This document shows positions 22,701 to 30,927 of a DNA stretch of 35,113 nt, one piece after another. Position numbers and translations under genes: made by a program. Within the stretch, counting starts at the first letter, position 1; the number at the start of each line of letters is the position of its first letter. Origin of the DNA: a virus; the IMG/VR virus record IMGVR_UViG_3300047546_001246, positions 1-35,113 of that record; one strand, written 5' to 3'. Below the pieces are notes generated by a model. That model was not told the origin of the DNA, searched no databases, and saw only the letters and a list, made by a program, of their open reading frames with translations.

Positions 22701-23350
22701 AATATCGCCGCGTCCATGAAGTCCTGCGGCTCGGGCATGCGGCCTTCAAGCGCAGCGGGGGCTACCACCAACGTCCCGCCTTCGGCAGTCAACGCCGCAG
22801 CCCCGGCGGCTTTAGCGCCCATGCCCGCCGCTTCAGCGCCGACACGGGCCAGCTTGCCCGCTCCAACCGTGGCCGCACCGATCAACGCTTCTTTGCCGGT
22901 CTGTTTGAGTACGATGGCCGCGCGGTTCAGAAAATCCGCGCTGCCAGCAATCTCACCCTTGCTGTACGCTTGGACGTAGCTCTCGCGGATAGCGGCAGGT
23001 ACGGCGAACGCTCCCGCGCCGCCGCCTAACAACGATCCGATAGGCCCCGCCACAGAACCCACAGCGCCGCCGGCAAGCATGCCCGCCAGTGACTCCGGGG
23101 TCTCGTGAAACATCTGTGAAGCCGTGGCCGCTGCGCGCTCGTACCACTTGCTGTGTTGCGGATCCAACACAATGTCGGGCAGTTTGCCGCGGTCGATCAG
23201 CCCGGGTACTGAGCTCTGATAGCCGGCCTGGATTGCTTCAGGGATACCCGACGCAATCTTCTTTTGCGCCGGATAGACGACAGCGTCCTTCTCCCACGGT
23301 TGTGGCTCCGGAGCGCCCGGCGAGACAATCGGATCGTCTTGCCAGCCCAT
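19793..23350 (-). CDS. Giant internal virion (ejection) protein with GNAT-like domain
   Basis: A 1185-residue protein in the position of T7 gp16. It has Gly/Ala-rich, membrane-active-looking segments at about 85-120 and 155-200. A domain at about 268-371 carries the GNAT acetyl-CoA motif R-R-R-G-V-G-T (332-338) in VREADRRRGVGTILYDALE, followed by SPVDSGVIISDEARAL. Long helical regions come next (VQTQEKAAELLRNRTPEELA), then a conserved part around GLVSGPITQVANILGNTTF, EWAVPFVQTPANVAKEMM and GDSWYSFQRLQPVGTLIGM. Such proteins are packed in the capsid and injected with DNA to form a channel through the envelope. The start overlaps the previous stop (TAATG). The acetyltransferase reading rests on one motif. 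Confidence 0.82.
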   Translation of the reverse strand: MGWQDDPIVSPGAPEPQPWEKDAVVYPAQKKIASGIPEAIQAGYQSSVPGLIDRGKLPDIVLDPQHSKWYERAAATASQMFHETPESLAGMLAGGAVGSVAGPIGSLLGGGAGAFAVPAAIRESYVQAYSKGEIAGSADFLNRAAIVLKQTGKEALIGAATVGAGKLARVGAEAAGMGAKAAGAAALTAEGGTLVVAPAALEGRMPEPQDFMDAAILLGGLKGVGAVSRKLGAIYAKTGKTPMEVLADAKADPTIVEDLRAGTPAAEFVLKDGGKITVSSEANPDAFSGLVRMEYGEPVSLIAKNASGEEVGRLTYMQNGGPIDVFVREADRRRGVGTILYDALEAAGGKLSPVDSGVIISDEARALRASREQIKRVSENAAAAAGKPGEQLSLFPETEIPRAYQGLAREELLRNTIGEQPLKIADVMANPYGAITPGKEPNHVNYRYVEGPEDVKAVQAKIAEVFQAEIEAKRGTESWVQTQEKAAELLRNRTPEELAGKDMSQLAAEAMAQHAMAQRAAFDLAQVASEIRAAGGKASPELAMRQVAAIEMLAMLHAVDQGNGAAIARALNARKAARSVNALGKEAGELLARYGEDPETLARMVGELGTAEGMAKFAEQASRATTWEKVVEAWKAGLVSGPITQVANILGNTTFMATRPLVDAVAVAVGGIRRSPEAMPVVEPLARITGNIHGVLDGSKAAFAVMKTGELTGKTETHRKAIEGTLGEAIRTPFRLLGAADAFFRVTNERGEAYTLATREAVKEGYNPATREFRERVAELAANPTEKMAEQIRDAGVRFTFNAPLGEKSRAIQQTIKKLHLEWAVPFVQTPANVAKEMMRLTPAAPIVKEWRDAIAKGGPEADKAVAEMVIGTAVSTAVFSLALTGGISGQGDPDPKKRATQMASGWQPYSIKIGDSWYSFQRLQPVGTLIGMAADAATVWDHTGEEESDKIPKILATAFANAITNQTFLQGITNLVNAISDPERFGPKFVQNMVGSTVPAIVGQTAQMMDPYQREIYSILDAVQSRIPGAREGLFPKRDVYGEKIEAKDRLGAVSPITVATPSTDKVRTEAARLGVGVSKAPDSIELPAGRDKKLGKIELTPEQRDIFAEKAGKKAHEILSSIVNQPSWDTMPDMAQRQVMNKVFEMTKSVGKYAAVPPEQIQQKAQEIAAELQRRMQPKTQSE

Positions 23351-25458
23351 TATCGTTTCACCCTCACGTTACCCTGCGGATCCGTGTAGCTCGCCCCGGA
23401 TTTGAGTGAATCGTATTCCTTGTACGTCGGAAGCTGCGAAGCCTGCGCGACGACGGCAGCGCCAGCCGCTTGCGACACTGTGTTGCCCGGGAAGAACTTT
23501 TTCAACGCGCCCGGTTTGAGAACGTAATCTTTGCTGTCTGGGTCCAGCAATACGCTCGGATCCTTGTTCTGTTTGCGCAACGCTTCGATCTTGGCTTCAA
23601 GATCACGGTCAAAACGATACGAAATGTCCGCCATCGTGCCGGGGTTCGCCATTTCCATGGCCTGCAACTCAACGTTCTGTTGCAGCGCACGAGCCACTTG
23701 ACCACGCGCGCTATTTACGTCCCGGCGGAACCCGTTCGTGCTCGAACTCTTCAGCTCCGTGACTTCACGGTTGAGATAGGCGAATTCATTTGTGCTGATC
23801 TTACCGTCGCTGAGCGCTTGGTAGATGGGTTCGTTGTTGTAAATCTTGCCAGGGTCATTGTCGGGAGCGTGGATGCGCAACATCAACTCGCGGACGTTCC
23901 CGGGGTTTGTCTTAGCTTCTTGGCCAGCCTGCTTTTCACGCGTGGATTGCGCAAGATACCCAAGCATGTGTTGCTTTTGCGCGGCATTGAGCAACGGGTT
24001 GCTGACAATCTCCACCTCGCTGATCTTCCCACCATTCTCCTTGTTCGGATTGACGATGCGCTGCGTGTAGTTGTCCATGGCCGCTTCCGCGGCGGCTTGC
24101 TGCTGGTGCTGCTGTTCGATCCGCGAACGCTCGGATTGAGCGTCGTAAGCGCGCTGATAGTGCTCGGCCTGCGTCAATACGCTGAAGTATTTGTCGGCCG
24201 GCAGATTGTCGATGAAACCAATCCCGGTCTTTGGTTTCACCCAACCTTGCGAGTCCCCGGCCTGCACAGTGTCGCTGGTGGCGAACTGTTCGGGCAACAC
24301 GCCTGTGCCAAGCCCCACAGCCACACGCGTAGCGGAGAGATTGGCCGCGTACTGCTTAGTGTTTGGCCCCCATGCTTTGCCGCTCTCGCCGCCGTAATAC
24401 ATCATGTCGACCTTCGACATGTCCCCACCGGCTTTCGTGCGGTAATCTGCAATGAGTTTTGCCGCGGCAAAGATCGACGCAACGGGGTCGTCTCGATTGA
24501 CGCCAAGGCGCGCAGCCGTTTCAGGCGTCAACTGCATGATGCCGCCAGCATTTTGGCTGCTCTTGGCCTTTGGGTCTAACCCCGACTCGGCCACGCCCCG
24601 CATCTTGAGTTCGCGCCAATCCAAGTTGTATAGCCGCGCAGCGTCCTGAAACGCTTTGTCGTACGGGCTCGGCTGCGCCACCCGTTTGGCCACCGTGTCT
24701 ATGCGGCCCTGATCGTAGGGTTTGACGGTGTCGGCTTTCAAATCCGGCGGTAGTCCGGGCGTAGGAGGCTTTGACACGCCTTCCTGGACTTTGGCCCGGA
24801 CTTCGCTCGGAACTTGGCCAAGCACCGCGTTGGGGAAACGCCGCGTGAAACCTTGCGCGGCGCTGTATTCGATTTCTTCTTTGATCGAACGGCGAAACGC
24901 TTCGCGCGTAGATTCCGGCACTCGGGCAAACCGCCCTTCGGGATCGTTGATGGCGTCCAAGCCCTGCTTGATGAGGCCATCAACTTGCGAGTGATCTTTT
25001 GCCGCCACGCTGCTCAGGCTCTTGCTGAGATCCGTGTATTGGTTCTTGGCAAACTCGCCGTTGAGGCGAGACTGAATGCCAATCGCCTCTTGCCCGAACA
25101 TCGAAGTCATGTCGGCCGATAAGCGCGCGAATGCCTGCTGACCTTGACGCGTCTTGACGGTTTCCGCCATCCCTTCGAATTCTTGCTGCATGGCGCTCAT
25201 TACACGCGGGACGAACGTATCGTCCCCCGGTTGCGCTTCATTCGCCATGTCAGTGAGCTTTTGTTGCCACGCGGCGCGCTGCTTCGCCATGGTGACGTGA
25301 ACGTTCGTCACGTCGCTCTGGATTTCGTTTTGCCGCAGCGTCTCCCCCAGGCCGGACACGGCTTGTCCCACATTCGCGCCGAACGCGTTGGGAGTGGCCC
25401 TTACGTCAAGGCCGCCCTGCGGTAAGACACCTTCTGTGTATTGACGTACGCCTGCCAT
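23350..25458 (-). CDS. Internal virion protein with SLT transglycosylase domain
   Basis: A 702-residue protein. The start at 25458 (MAGVRQYTEGVLPQGGLDVR) follows the previous stop by one base; an ATG at 25488 would overlap that gene. The N-terminal 230 residues are helical (AWQQKLTDMANEAQ, MQQEFEGMAETVKTRQGQQA). A soluble lytic transglycosylase domain lies at about 265-365: YNLDWRELKMRGVAESGLDP (catalytic E291) and NAGGIMQLTPETAARLGV. The C-terminal half is helical and structural. It should be ejected with the DNA to open peptidoglycan locally during entry. This corresponds to the T7 gp15/gp16 module with the lytic domain placed in this protein. Confidence 0.88.
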   Translation of the reverse strand: MAGVRQYTEGVLPQGGLDVRATPNAFGANVGQAVSGLGETLRQNEIQSDVTNVHVTMAKQRAAWQQKLTDMANEAQPGDDTFVPRVMSAMQQEFEGMAETVKTRQGQQAFARLSADMTSMFGQEAIGIQSRLNGEFAKNQYTDLSKSLSSVAAKDHSQVDGLIKQGLDAINDPEGRFARVPESTREAFRRSIKEEIEYSAAQGFTRRFPNAVLGQVPSEVRAKVQEGVSKPPTPGLPPDLKADTVKPYDQGRIDTVAKRVAQPSPYDKAFQDAARLYNLDWRELKMRGVAESGLDPKAKSSQNAGGIMQLTPETAARLGVNRDDPVASIFAAAKLIADYRTKAGGDMSKVDMMYYGGESGKAWGPNTKQYAANLSATRVAVGLGTGVLPEQFATSDTVQAGDSQGWVKPKTGIGFIDNLPADKYFSVLTQAEHYQRAYDAQSERSRIEQQHQQQAAAEAAMDNYTQRIVNPNKENGGKISEVEIVSNPLLNAAQKQHMLGYLAQSTREKQAGQEAKTNPGNVRELMLRIHAPDNDPGKIYNNEPIYQALSDGKISTNEFAYLNREVTELKSSSTNGFRRDVNSARGQVARALQQNVELQAMEMANPGTMADISYRFDRDLEAKIEALRKQNKDPSVLLDPDSKDYVLKPGALKKFFPGNTVSQAAGAAVVAQASQLPTYKEYDSLKSGASYTDPQGNVRVKR

Positions 25459-25459
25459 A

Positions 25460-25882
25460 TCAGCCAAACCCCGGAATTTTGCCTGCACCGCCGGCCATGT
25501 ACGCGTTTGCGGCTTGGTCTGCTGCTTGGAAATAGCTGGCCGTGCGCGCAGTCTTGGCGCTCATGGTGTCCATGACCGCGTTCTGTTCCAGCCCAATAGC
25601 TTTCAACTTGGCGTTGTACCCAATCGTCAATCTGTCGAGCTCCGCCATGCGCGCGCTGTCAGCCAACACGTCCAACGGCGACCCGGAATCGGATTGCACG
25701 CCAGACGCGCCATACGCCGCCAAGCCCGCTCCGACTGCGCGACGGTACGTGCGTTGTTGCGCCTCCATGGCGGCTTGGCCCTGCTGCTGCGCAATTGCTG
25801 CGTTCTGACGAGCGATCGAAGCGTTGTACTCCGACGACATCGCGCTCGCTTCGCCGCCCATCAGCGTACCGATAAAACTCAT
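25460..25882 (-). CDS. T7 gp14-like internal core protein
   Basis: A 140-residue protein: MSFIGTLMGGEASAMSSEYN, then a long amphipathic helix rich in Ala and Gln (AAIAQQQGQAAMEAQQRTYR), the conserved YGASGVQSDSGSPLDVLADS turn, and ELDRLTIGYNAKLKAIGLEQ followed by a C-terminal small-residue helix. Short virion core proteins with the SGVxxDSGSPLDVL signature occupy the gp14 place in many podoviruses; they insert in the outer membrane on ejection. It overlaps the gp13-like gene by ATGA. Confidence 0.8.
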   Translation of the reverse strand: MSFIGTLMGGEASAMSSEYNASIARQNAAIAQQQGQAAMEAQQRTYRRAVGAGLAAYGASGVQSDSGSPLDVLADSARMAELDRLTIGYNAKLKAIGLEQNAVMDTMSAKTARTASYFQAADQAANAYMAGGAGKIPGFG

Positions 25883-26304
25883 GATCGAATCCTCGCGTAG
25901 ATCGCGCTGTCGCCGCCATCCATCCGGTGGCCGCGCAACCTCTCCGCCTCAAGTTCGAACCCAAGCATCCGCGCCCATCGGTGCCCCTGTTCGAATTCGC
26001 AATCGACTTCGATCTCTAGGCGCTTGAATTTCAGATCGCGGATCAGCCGATTTGCAATCCTGGTGATCCCGACAAAATGCTTGCCTGCGGTCGTTGATAT
26101 GTACGTCCACAACAACGCCCTGGTGGGGTACAGCGCCAACCAACCAAAACAGACTACAGGCGATCCATCCGCCATGACGGTGAAGGAGCATTCTTTCTCA
26201 AGGCTCTCGATGTGTTGGGGCGTCACATAATCGGCGAGGTACGCCTGCGCCGGCTGCGGAACAATTGCCCAGAAATGCTCAGCTTTGTACGGAACCACGT
26301 TCAT
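25879..26304 (-). CDS. T7 gp13-like internal virion protein (GNAT fold)
   Basis: A 141-residue protein from the ATG overlapping the nozzle gene stop. MNVVPYKAEHFWAIVPQPAQ, SFTVMADGSPVVCFGWLALY, RALLWTYISTTAGKHFVGIT and EIEVDCEFEQGHRWARMLGF follow a GNAT fold (strands, alpha-1, then the HRWARMLGF C-terminal motif). The Q/RxxGxG/A acetyl-CoA loop is not clear (it reads TTAGKH), as in gp13-type proteins that are structural or assembly factors. It lies between tail tubular B and the gp14-like gene, as in T7. Confidence 0.78.
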   Translation of the reverse strand: MNVVPYKAEHFWAIVPQPAQAYLADYVTPQHIESLEKECSFTVMADGSPVVCFGWLALYPTRALLWTYISTTAGKHFVGITRIANRLIRDLKFKRLEIEVDCEFEQGHRWARMLGFELEAERLRGHRMDGGDSAIYARIRS

Positions 26305-28373
26305 CCGCCGTCCTGTGTATCGAGCTGCGCCACAACCATCAGGACGTTGGAAGGCAACGGATCGCTCTGCGTCCACGACACTTGGCCTTCCAACTCGTAA
26401 CTGCCGTCCCACGCCCACCGCTTGTCGCCAGTGTACAACGCAACGGGGTTGTCCATGAGGTCTGCGCTGCTGCGCCAGGGTTCCGGGAACGCCGCGCCAC
26501 TTGTCGACTGGACACTGAGACCAACGGATTGGAAGAACCGAAAGATGGCGCGGTGGATGCGCTTGATCTTGCCTTGCGACGTGCCATCGGCCGCGCCGGC
26601 TTCAATCCGCATCGTTTTGCCCGTGCTGCTGTAGCCAAGCCCAATTTGCACTTTGGACGCGCTGCGCTGCAGCGTGATCGCGCCAGCGCCGCTGACAACG
26701 CAGGTTGGGTGAACTGAGCCATCCGCCAAAACGCTTACCGTCTGACCCGCAAGCCACGTCAGCCCGCTGACCGTGGTTGTCGCCGCGCCGGAGTACGTCG
26801 CGCCACAGTCTACAAAATACGCGTCCGCCTGTACGTCTCCGTCCTCCCAGAACTTCTGCATGAGTTCAACCGTTCGTACAGTTGAACCGTTGATAGATCG
26901 TTGGACTGAGAGCCACACAGCATCACGGTCAGTGCCCGGCGATGGAATGACCGCAACGCTTTCGATAATCGGCGAAGCAGTCTGTCCCGCGTCCGAGTAA
27001 CCGCCCAGCGTGTGTCGATGCCACGCGAGAACTTCTTGATCTTTGTCGTAAGAGACGCCAACAAGTTGCCCATCATTTCTGACAATCCATACGTTAGGGT
27101 AGGGAGCCGGTTGACCGGCCATCTGCTTAATTCCGCTCTTGGTCAGGTGCTCAGACACCAACGAAATGTCCGGAGCCTGGAACGTTCCGAGCGTGAATTG
27201 GTACGTCATCTCGCGCAGCTTGCGTTTGGTGCGCTGCACGAAAAGCGTGGATTTTCCCATGCGTACCGGCGGCACGTTGGTGCCCCCGTAAGACGTGGTC
27301 ATCTTGGCGGTGACGTTGGTCGGCGTCACGGCGTTTTGTTGCGTTGATGCGGCGACGACCCATTCGCCACTCGCCGTGCCAGCCAACAGACCCCATTCGT
27401 CTGTGACCATCCAATTGACGACGTTGACCTTGGTCGAGTTCAACGAAAACGAAATTGCGTTGCTGTCGACCACCACGCCATCCGCGCCGCTGGGCGCGTA
27501 GTTTTCGTAGTCGGAAGTGTTCGATCCGTCGAGGCGGCTTGGGTATTGCGCGCTGCCGGCCCAGATCAATCGGTCTTGATTGAACACCACGCAGCGCGGG
27601 TAATTGGCCGTGGCCGACGATCCTTCGACGCCATACCACACTCCCAAGCGCCACACGCTCGACGCCGTGGTGCCGCCAACCGTTGTTTGCCAGGAAACCG
27701 TGACGCTGGTCGTGGAAGCTACTGCGGTGATCGACCCCCACGCCCAACTGCTGCCGACTTTGAGCCGCAGCGTGCGGCCGATATCGTTCGACGTGAACCC
27801 GGCCCCGCCGTTAATCCCCGTCGTGCTCGACGCCGTAACGGTCGCCGAACCCGTGGTCGCGCTCGACGTGAGCGTCGTCGCCGACGTATTCAGGAGAAGG
27901 TACGGGCCATCCAAAAACGAAATTGTGTTGAGCGACCACGACAACGCGCCGGCTCGCTGAAGCTTGCGCGGCTTGTAATTGGGGTGCGCGATGTAGAGAA
28001 CGTCCGCCGATTGCGTGAACGACAGGTCCCACAGATCCGCCGCGCCGTAGGGCGTGGCCACCTCATAGGGCGTTCCGCCGCTCAGAAGCTGGCCTTCGTT
28101 GGTGTAGAAGCGCACATAGCCCGCGCCAAACTCAATCACATAGGCTTGAGTGATCGAGAACTCGAAAGGGATAAGCCGAACGGATTGGCTGCTCTTGGTG
28201 TAGGCGACGAACTTCGTGCCAGGGCGTCGGGTCAACCCGCCCTGCGCCGTCGGCACGTAGTTCAGACACGTCGAAAGCGCGTTCTTGTACCGCGCGATGT
28301 CAGATCGGCCGTAGGTGAGCGGCGACCATTCCCCGCCGTTGAAGCTGTTCTGGATCCAGGATGAACGAGGCAT
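26301..28373 (-). CDS. Tail tubular protein B (T7 gp12-like nozzle)
   Basis: A 690-residue protein beginning MPRSSWIQNSFNGGEWSPLT at the ATG inside the TGATG overlap. It has the strong nozzle-family signature FNGGEWSPLTYGRSDIARYK, LNYVPTAQGGLTRRPGTKFV and FSITQAYVIEFGAGYVRFYT. Then come beta-propeller-like repeats (PRCVVFNQDRLIWAGSAQYP, NSTKVNVVNWMVTDEWGLLA, YDKDQEVLAWHRHTLGGYSD). A Ser/Thr/Gly-rich insertion (about 166-240) looks like an Ig-like domain. It forms the distal tail tube that carries the spikes. Confidence 0.92.
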   Translation of the reverse strand: MPRSSWIQNSFNGGEWSPLTYGRSDIARYKNALSTCLNYVPTAQGGLTRRPGTKFVAYTKSSQSVRLIPFEFSITQAYVIEFGAGYVRFYTNEGQLLSGGTPYEVATPYGAADLWDLSFTQSADVLYIAHPNYKPRKLQRAGALSWSLNTISFLDGPYLLLNTSATTLTSSATTGSATVTASSTTGINGGAGFTSNDIGRTLRLKVGSSWAWGSITAVASTTSVTVSWQTTVGGTTASSVWRLGVWYGVEGSSATANYPRCVVFNQDRLIWAGSAQYPSRLDGSNTSDYENYAPSGADGVVVDSNAISFSLNSTKVNVVNWMVTDEWGLLAGTASGEWVVAASTQQNAVTPTNVTAKMTTSYGGTNVPPVRMGKSTLFVQRTKRKLREMTYQFTLGTFQAPDISLVSEHLTKSGIKQMAGQPAPYPNVWIVRNDGQLVGVSYDKDQEVLAWHRHTLGGYSDAGQTASPIIESVAVIPSPGTDRDAVWLSVQRSINGSTVRTVELMQKFWEDGDVQADAYFVDCGATYSGAATTTVSGLTWLAGQTVSVLADGSVHPTCVVSGAGAITLQRSASKVQIGLGYSSTGKTMRIEAGAADGTSQGKIKRIHRAIFRFFQSVGLSVQSTSGAAFPEPWRSSADLMDNPVALYTGDKRWAWDGSYELEGQVSWTQSDPLPSNVLMVVAQLDTQDGG

Positions 28374-28936
28374 CAGTACCTCGCAATCCACCACAGATCA
28401 TCGGGGCCTGCTTCCGGACCGGATTCAAAACCGTTCATGCGACGAGCAAGTCGAACGTCCTCACGGTACTGTTCGACGAGCACCTGCTTTTTCGTGTTCG
28501 ACTGGGTGAGTTTCTCGCACAGGTCGACCGCAAGCGCGCCGGCAACAACGTTGTAGAACGTGCCATCCCATTGCGTGGGGTCCGTAATATCCGCCAAGTA
28601 GCGCACGTACAACGTTGTGTCGTTGTTGGTCAGGATCTTGCGACCCTCGATGCGCCAGTCAAGATTGTAATCCGCGGACCGTAGGACACGAAGACAATCG
28701 CTTGGTAACGTGAACTGGTAGTCGTAACCAAAAAGAGGGGCTGTGCTGTCGGGGGCCAACACAGCCCGAGTTATCGCAAAATTCCACGGGTGTTTGCGAA
28801 TTTCGTCGCGCCGATTGCTGTCATAAGCGACTGAACACGCCCGAGCCTCCGGACTGTTGTCCGAAAGGCTCAGAATCGTGGCGGCTCCAACGCGTTGTAA
28901 CGCGCTGTTGCAGCAGTCGATGACGGTTTGCGGCAT
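28373..28936 (-). CDS. Tail tubular protein A (T7 gp11-like adaptor)
   Basis: A 187-residue protein: TVIDCCNSALQRVGAATILS, then RRDEIRKHPWNFAITRAVLA, FTLPSDCLRVLRSADYNLDW and LTNNDTTLYVRYLADITDPT, with a helical end (ALAVDLCEKLTQSNTKKQVL). This order (short helix bundle, HPWNFA, LPxDCLRVL, VRYxxDITD) is diagnostic of gp11-type adaptors that join portal and nozzle. Both ends overlap neighbours by TGATG, so it is translationally coupled in the tail cluster. Confidence 0.92.
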   Translation of the reverse strand: MPQTVIDCCNSALQRVGAATILSLSDNSPEARACSVAYDSNRRDEIRKHPWNFAITRAVLAPDSTAPLFGYDYQFTLPSDCLRVLRSADYNLDWRIEGRKILTNNDTTLYVRYLADITDPTQWDGTFYNVVAGALAVDLCEKLTQSNTKKQVLVEQYREDVRLARRMNGFESGPEAGPDDLWWIARY

Positions 28937-29253
28937 CAGCCAAGACCAACCAAATGCGCGTTAACGCCTGACGGCGCTCCGCCGATGAGAGCGCATCGCA
29001 CGTCCCCGGCCGGAAGATCGATACCAGTCTGGGAAGCCGGTAAGTTAGTGTATTTCACGACGTTGTTGGTGAATACAGAAACGTCAACCCATTGACCCGA
29101 CGGCGATTGCACCTGAAGACTCACGGTAGCTCCACTGAGCGAACCATCAAAAAATACAGTGTACTCGCCACCCTTGATTGAAACGGCGGAACCTGTTGCG
29201 CTTCCGTTCACCAAAAGCGCATAAATAGAATCGTCTGCGCGACGTGCTGGCAT
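28936..29253 (-). CDS. Small beta-rich structural protein
   Basis: A 105-residue protein with GAGGAG 7 nt before ATG 29253. The sequence is Ser/Gly/Val-rich and beta-predicted (SATGSAVSIKGGEYTVFFDG, LQVQSPSGQWVDVSVF, GIDLPAGDVRCALIGG, ending VNAHLVGLG). It is probably a small decoration or head-tail joining factor, like others with LPAGxVRxxxxGG ends. The specific role is unknown. Confidence 0.65.
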   Translation of the reverse strand: MPARRADDSIYALLVNGSATGSAVSIKGGEYTVFFDGSLSGATVSLQVQSPSGQWVDVSVFTNNVVKYTNLPASQTGIDLPAGDVRCALIGGAPSGVNAHLVGLG

Positions 29254-29263
29254 GTCGCGCTCC

Positions 29264-29455
29264 TCACCAGTTCTTGGCGGCTTTACCGCTGATGTAATCA
29301 ACCAGTGCTTGCACCGCGATCATCAGTTGCGCCCGGTTCGGAACGTTAGCGTTGGTGTTGATGACAACTTCAACGTCCTTCGACGTGGTGGTTGAGTTTT
29401 CAGTCACTCCGTCGGTAACGCCTGCACCGACGTTTATACCAAAATAATACGGCAT
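29264..29455 (-). CDS. Small hypothetical virion-cluster protein
   Basis: A 63-residue protein with a strong GAGGAG site before the ATG. MPYYFGINVGAGVTDGVTEN, then DVEVVINTNANVPNRAQLMI and a short helix. Phage proteins starting MPYYFG and containing DVEVV recur next to capsid genes. The function is unknown; it lies between two structural genes and after a hairpin that may limit its transcription. Confidence 0.6.
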   Translation of the reverse strand: MPYYFGINVGAGVTDGVTENSTTTSKDVEVVINTNANVPNRAQLMIAVQALVDYISGKAAKNW

Positions 29456-29473
29456 TGCGCTCTCCTCGTGTGA

Positions 29474-29503
29474 CTAAAGGGCCGAATAGTATCGGCCCTT
29501 TAG
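29474..29503 (-). terminator. 12-bp hairpin after capsid/decoration genes
   Basis: CTAAAGGGCCGA (29474-29485) and TCGGCCCTTTAG (29492-29503) are perfect inverted repeats with a 6-nt loop. It lies 5 bp past the stop of the 29509-29952 gene. The following T-run is short on both strands, so it may be a partial terminator or a 3'-end stabiliser that lets capsid mRNA outnumber tail mRNA. Confidence 0.7.
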
Positions 29504-29508
29504 TTCTA

Positions 29509-29952
29509 TTAGCTTGGCATGCTGTAGTACAGATCAACAACCAAGGTACCGGACGCGGGGAGGGACGCGGTGGCGATGGTTACGAAAACCTGTTCTTCAG
29601 CGGCCAATGGCGTCGAGTTGGCCACCTGGGCAGCCGTCCCGAAGTCGGTCGGCGTATCCGTCGCGGTGAACACCGCAGCAGCACGGTATTTACCCGTAGT
29701 GCCGGTGATGCCAACCGCAATGGTGGACGTTCCAAGCGACACCGAAGACGTGAGCTTGCCAAAAGCAAACGTCGCGCCCGCTGGCAAGTTACCGATCACG
29801 AGCGTATCTGAAGTGGTCTGAGTGGCCAGAGTAAACGAGCCACGCAACCGTTTCAGGCGAGCGCCGTATACGGTGGCTGCGGGTTTGTAGCCGACGGGAA
29901 CCGAAGTCTGGTTCGCGCTACCGGTCAGATCAGTAGAAAGATAAGCTGGCAT
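29509..29952 (-). CDS. Capsid decoration-like protein
   Basis: A 147-residue protein with GGAG upstream of ATG 29952. MPAYLSTDLTGSANQTSVPV and ATVYGARLKRLRGSFTLATQ lead into an all-beta, Ala/Thr/Gly-rich body (TSDTLVIGNLPAGATFAFGK, TTGKYRAAAVFTATDTPTDF) and a closing strand DLYYSMPS. Position directly after the major capsid gene and the beta-rich composition support a head decoration or fibre-like capsid-surface role. It is inferred from context and fold bias. Confidence 0.7.
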   Translation of the reverse strand: MPAYLSTDLTGSANQTSVPVGYKPAATVYGARLKRLRGSFTLATQTTSDTLVIGNLPAGATFAFGKLTSSVSLGTSTIAVGITGTTGKYRAAAVFTATDTPTDFGTAAQVANSTPLAAEEQVFVTIATASLPASGTLVVDLYYSMPS

Positions 29953-29965
29953 TTAGCGTCACTCC

Positions 29966-30922
29966 TTATTTGCAGTTGATGATGACGCAGCGCTTTTCTT
30001 CCAAACGCGCACCGCCAAACGTACCTGTCACGTAAACCTGCCAGGAGTTCCGCTTGTCGGGACGACGATCGACTGACGCCTGCACATCGTTCCACATGCC
30101 GAGCGCTAAGCCGGATTTGGCGAATACAGGCACCATCCAGCGCGTGCCAGTCACATATGATCCATCGCTGTCGGCCGAGGTGAGTCCGGGGTTGATAGCG
30201 CTGTTGAAGCTGCCGCCACCCGGAATACGCTCCGAACGGATAAAGTTAAAACCCATGAAGCTGGAGATCTTGCCGTCGACCAACACGGGTTTGGTGTTGT
30301 AGTCGAGCGACACAGCCTGCGCTTCGTTCAGAAGATCGTCATGCTGTTTTGCGGTGATCACGCAGATCAACTGATCGTTGTCCACGTCAACTTCCGCCTC
30401 AAGGAGCTTCCGCTTGGCGGCGCGCAACTTGGCGATGTTCAACCCAGTGGCCGAAGCCGCGCCCGTCGTAGCTGGGACTGACTGGCTGTTGCTGTTGAAC
30501 GCGTACAAGCTGCTGGTCGACGTGGTGCCGTTCTCGCCAGTGTTGTTGGCGTTGAAGAAACCCGAGATGATCTCGTCATCGATCGCGCGACCCATCGCCC
30601 ACACACCAGCCATGGTGTAGGGACCGGACGGATCGATCAGCATACGGAGCTTGTCCTGATTGTCGATCAGGTCAGCCCAGTCGTAGTCGTTGGGGTAAAT
30701 CCAGCGCTTGTCCTGGGGCGTGCTGATCAGCGGGGTATCGCTGTGCCGCGACTGATTGCGGACAGGCGAGACGCTGCCGAACTGCTCGGCCATCGAAGCG
30801 GCCTTGCCCTGGAACGAATAGTTCATGACTGCATCGCGCAGTCGCGAGCCCTGCTGCTGCAGGAGCATCGTGATGTTTGTACTGTACTGTTGTACAAACG
30901 CCTTATTGACGTTGATGGACAC
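29966..30922 (-). CDS. Major capsid protein
   Basis: A 318-residue protein starting with GTG (ACT GTG TCC ATC), preceded by TAGGAGG. The N-terminus (VNKAFVQQYSTNITMLLQQQ, GSRLRDAVMNYSFQGKAASM) is followed by P-domain-like parts (IYPNDYDWADLIDNQDKLRM, GPYTMAGVWAMGRAIDDEII), a spine helix (LRAAKRKLLEAEVDVDNDQL) and a terminal beta region with RSERIP and RRPDKRNSW. This pattern is that of a HK97-fold capsid family common in temperate podoviruses. It lies between scaffold and decoration genes. The GTG start and the base-paired ribosome site are unusual for the most abundant virion protein. Confidence 0.93.
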   Translation of the reverse strand: MSINVNKAFVQQYSTNITMLLQQQGSRLRDAVMNYSFQGKAASMAEQFGSVSPVRNQSRHSDTPLISTPQDKRWIYPNDYDWADLIDNQDKLRMLIDPSGPYTMAGVWAMGRAIDDEIISGFFNANNTGENGTTSTSSLYAFNSNSQSVPATTGAASATGLNIAKLRAAKRKLLEAEVDVDNDQLICVITAKQHDDLLNEAQAVSLDYNTKPVLVDGKISSFMGFNFIRSERIPGGGSFNSAINPGLTSADSDGSYVTGTRWMVPVFAKSGLALGMWNDVQASVDRRPDKRNSWQVYVTGTFGGARLEEKRCVIINCK

Positions 30923-30927
30923 AGTGT

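Noticed and set aside
23470-24579. 369-codon plus-strand frame opposite the SLT ejection protein
   Set aside because: Antisense shadow with no recognisable domain and no ribosome site considered convincing.
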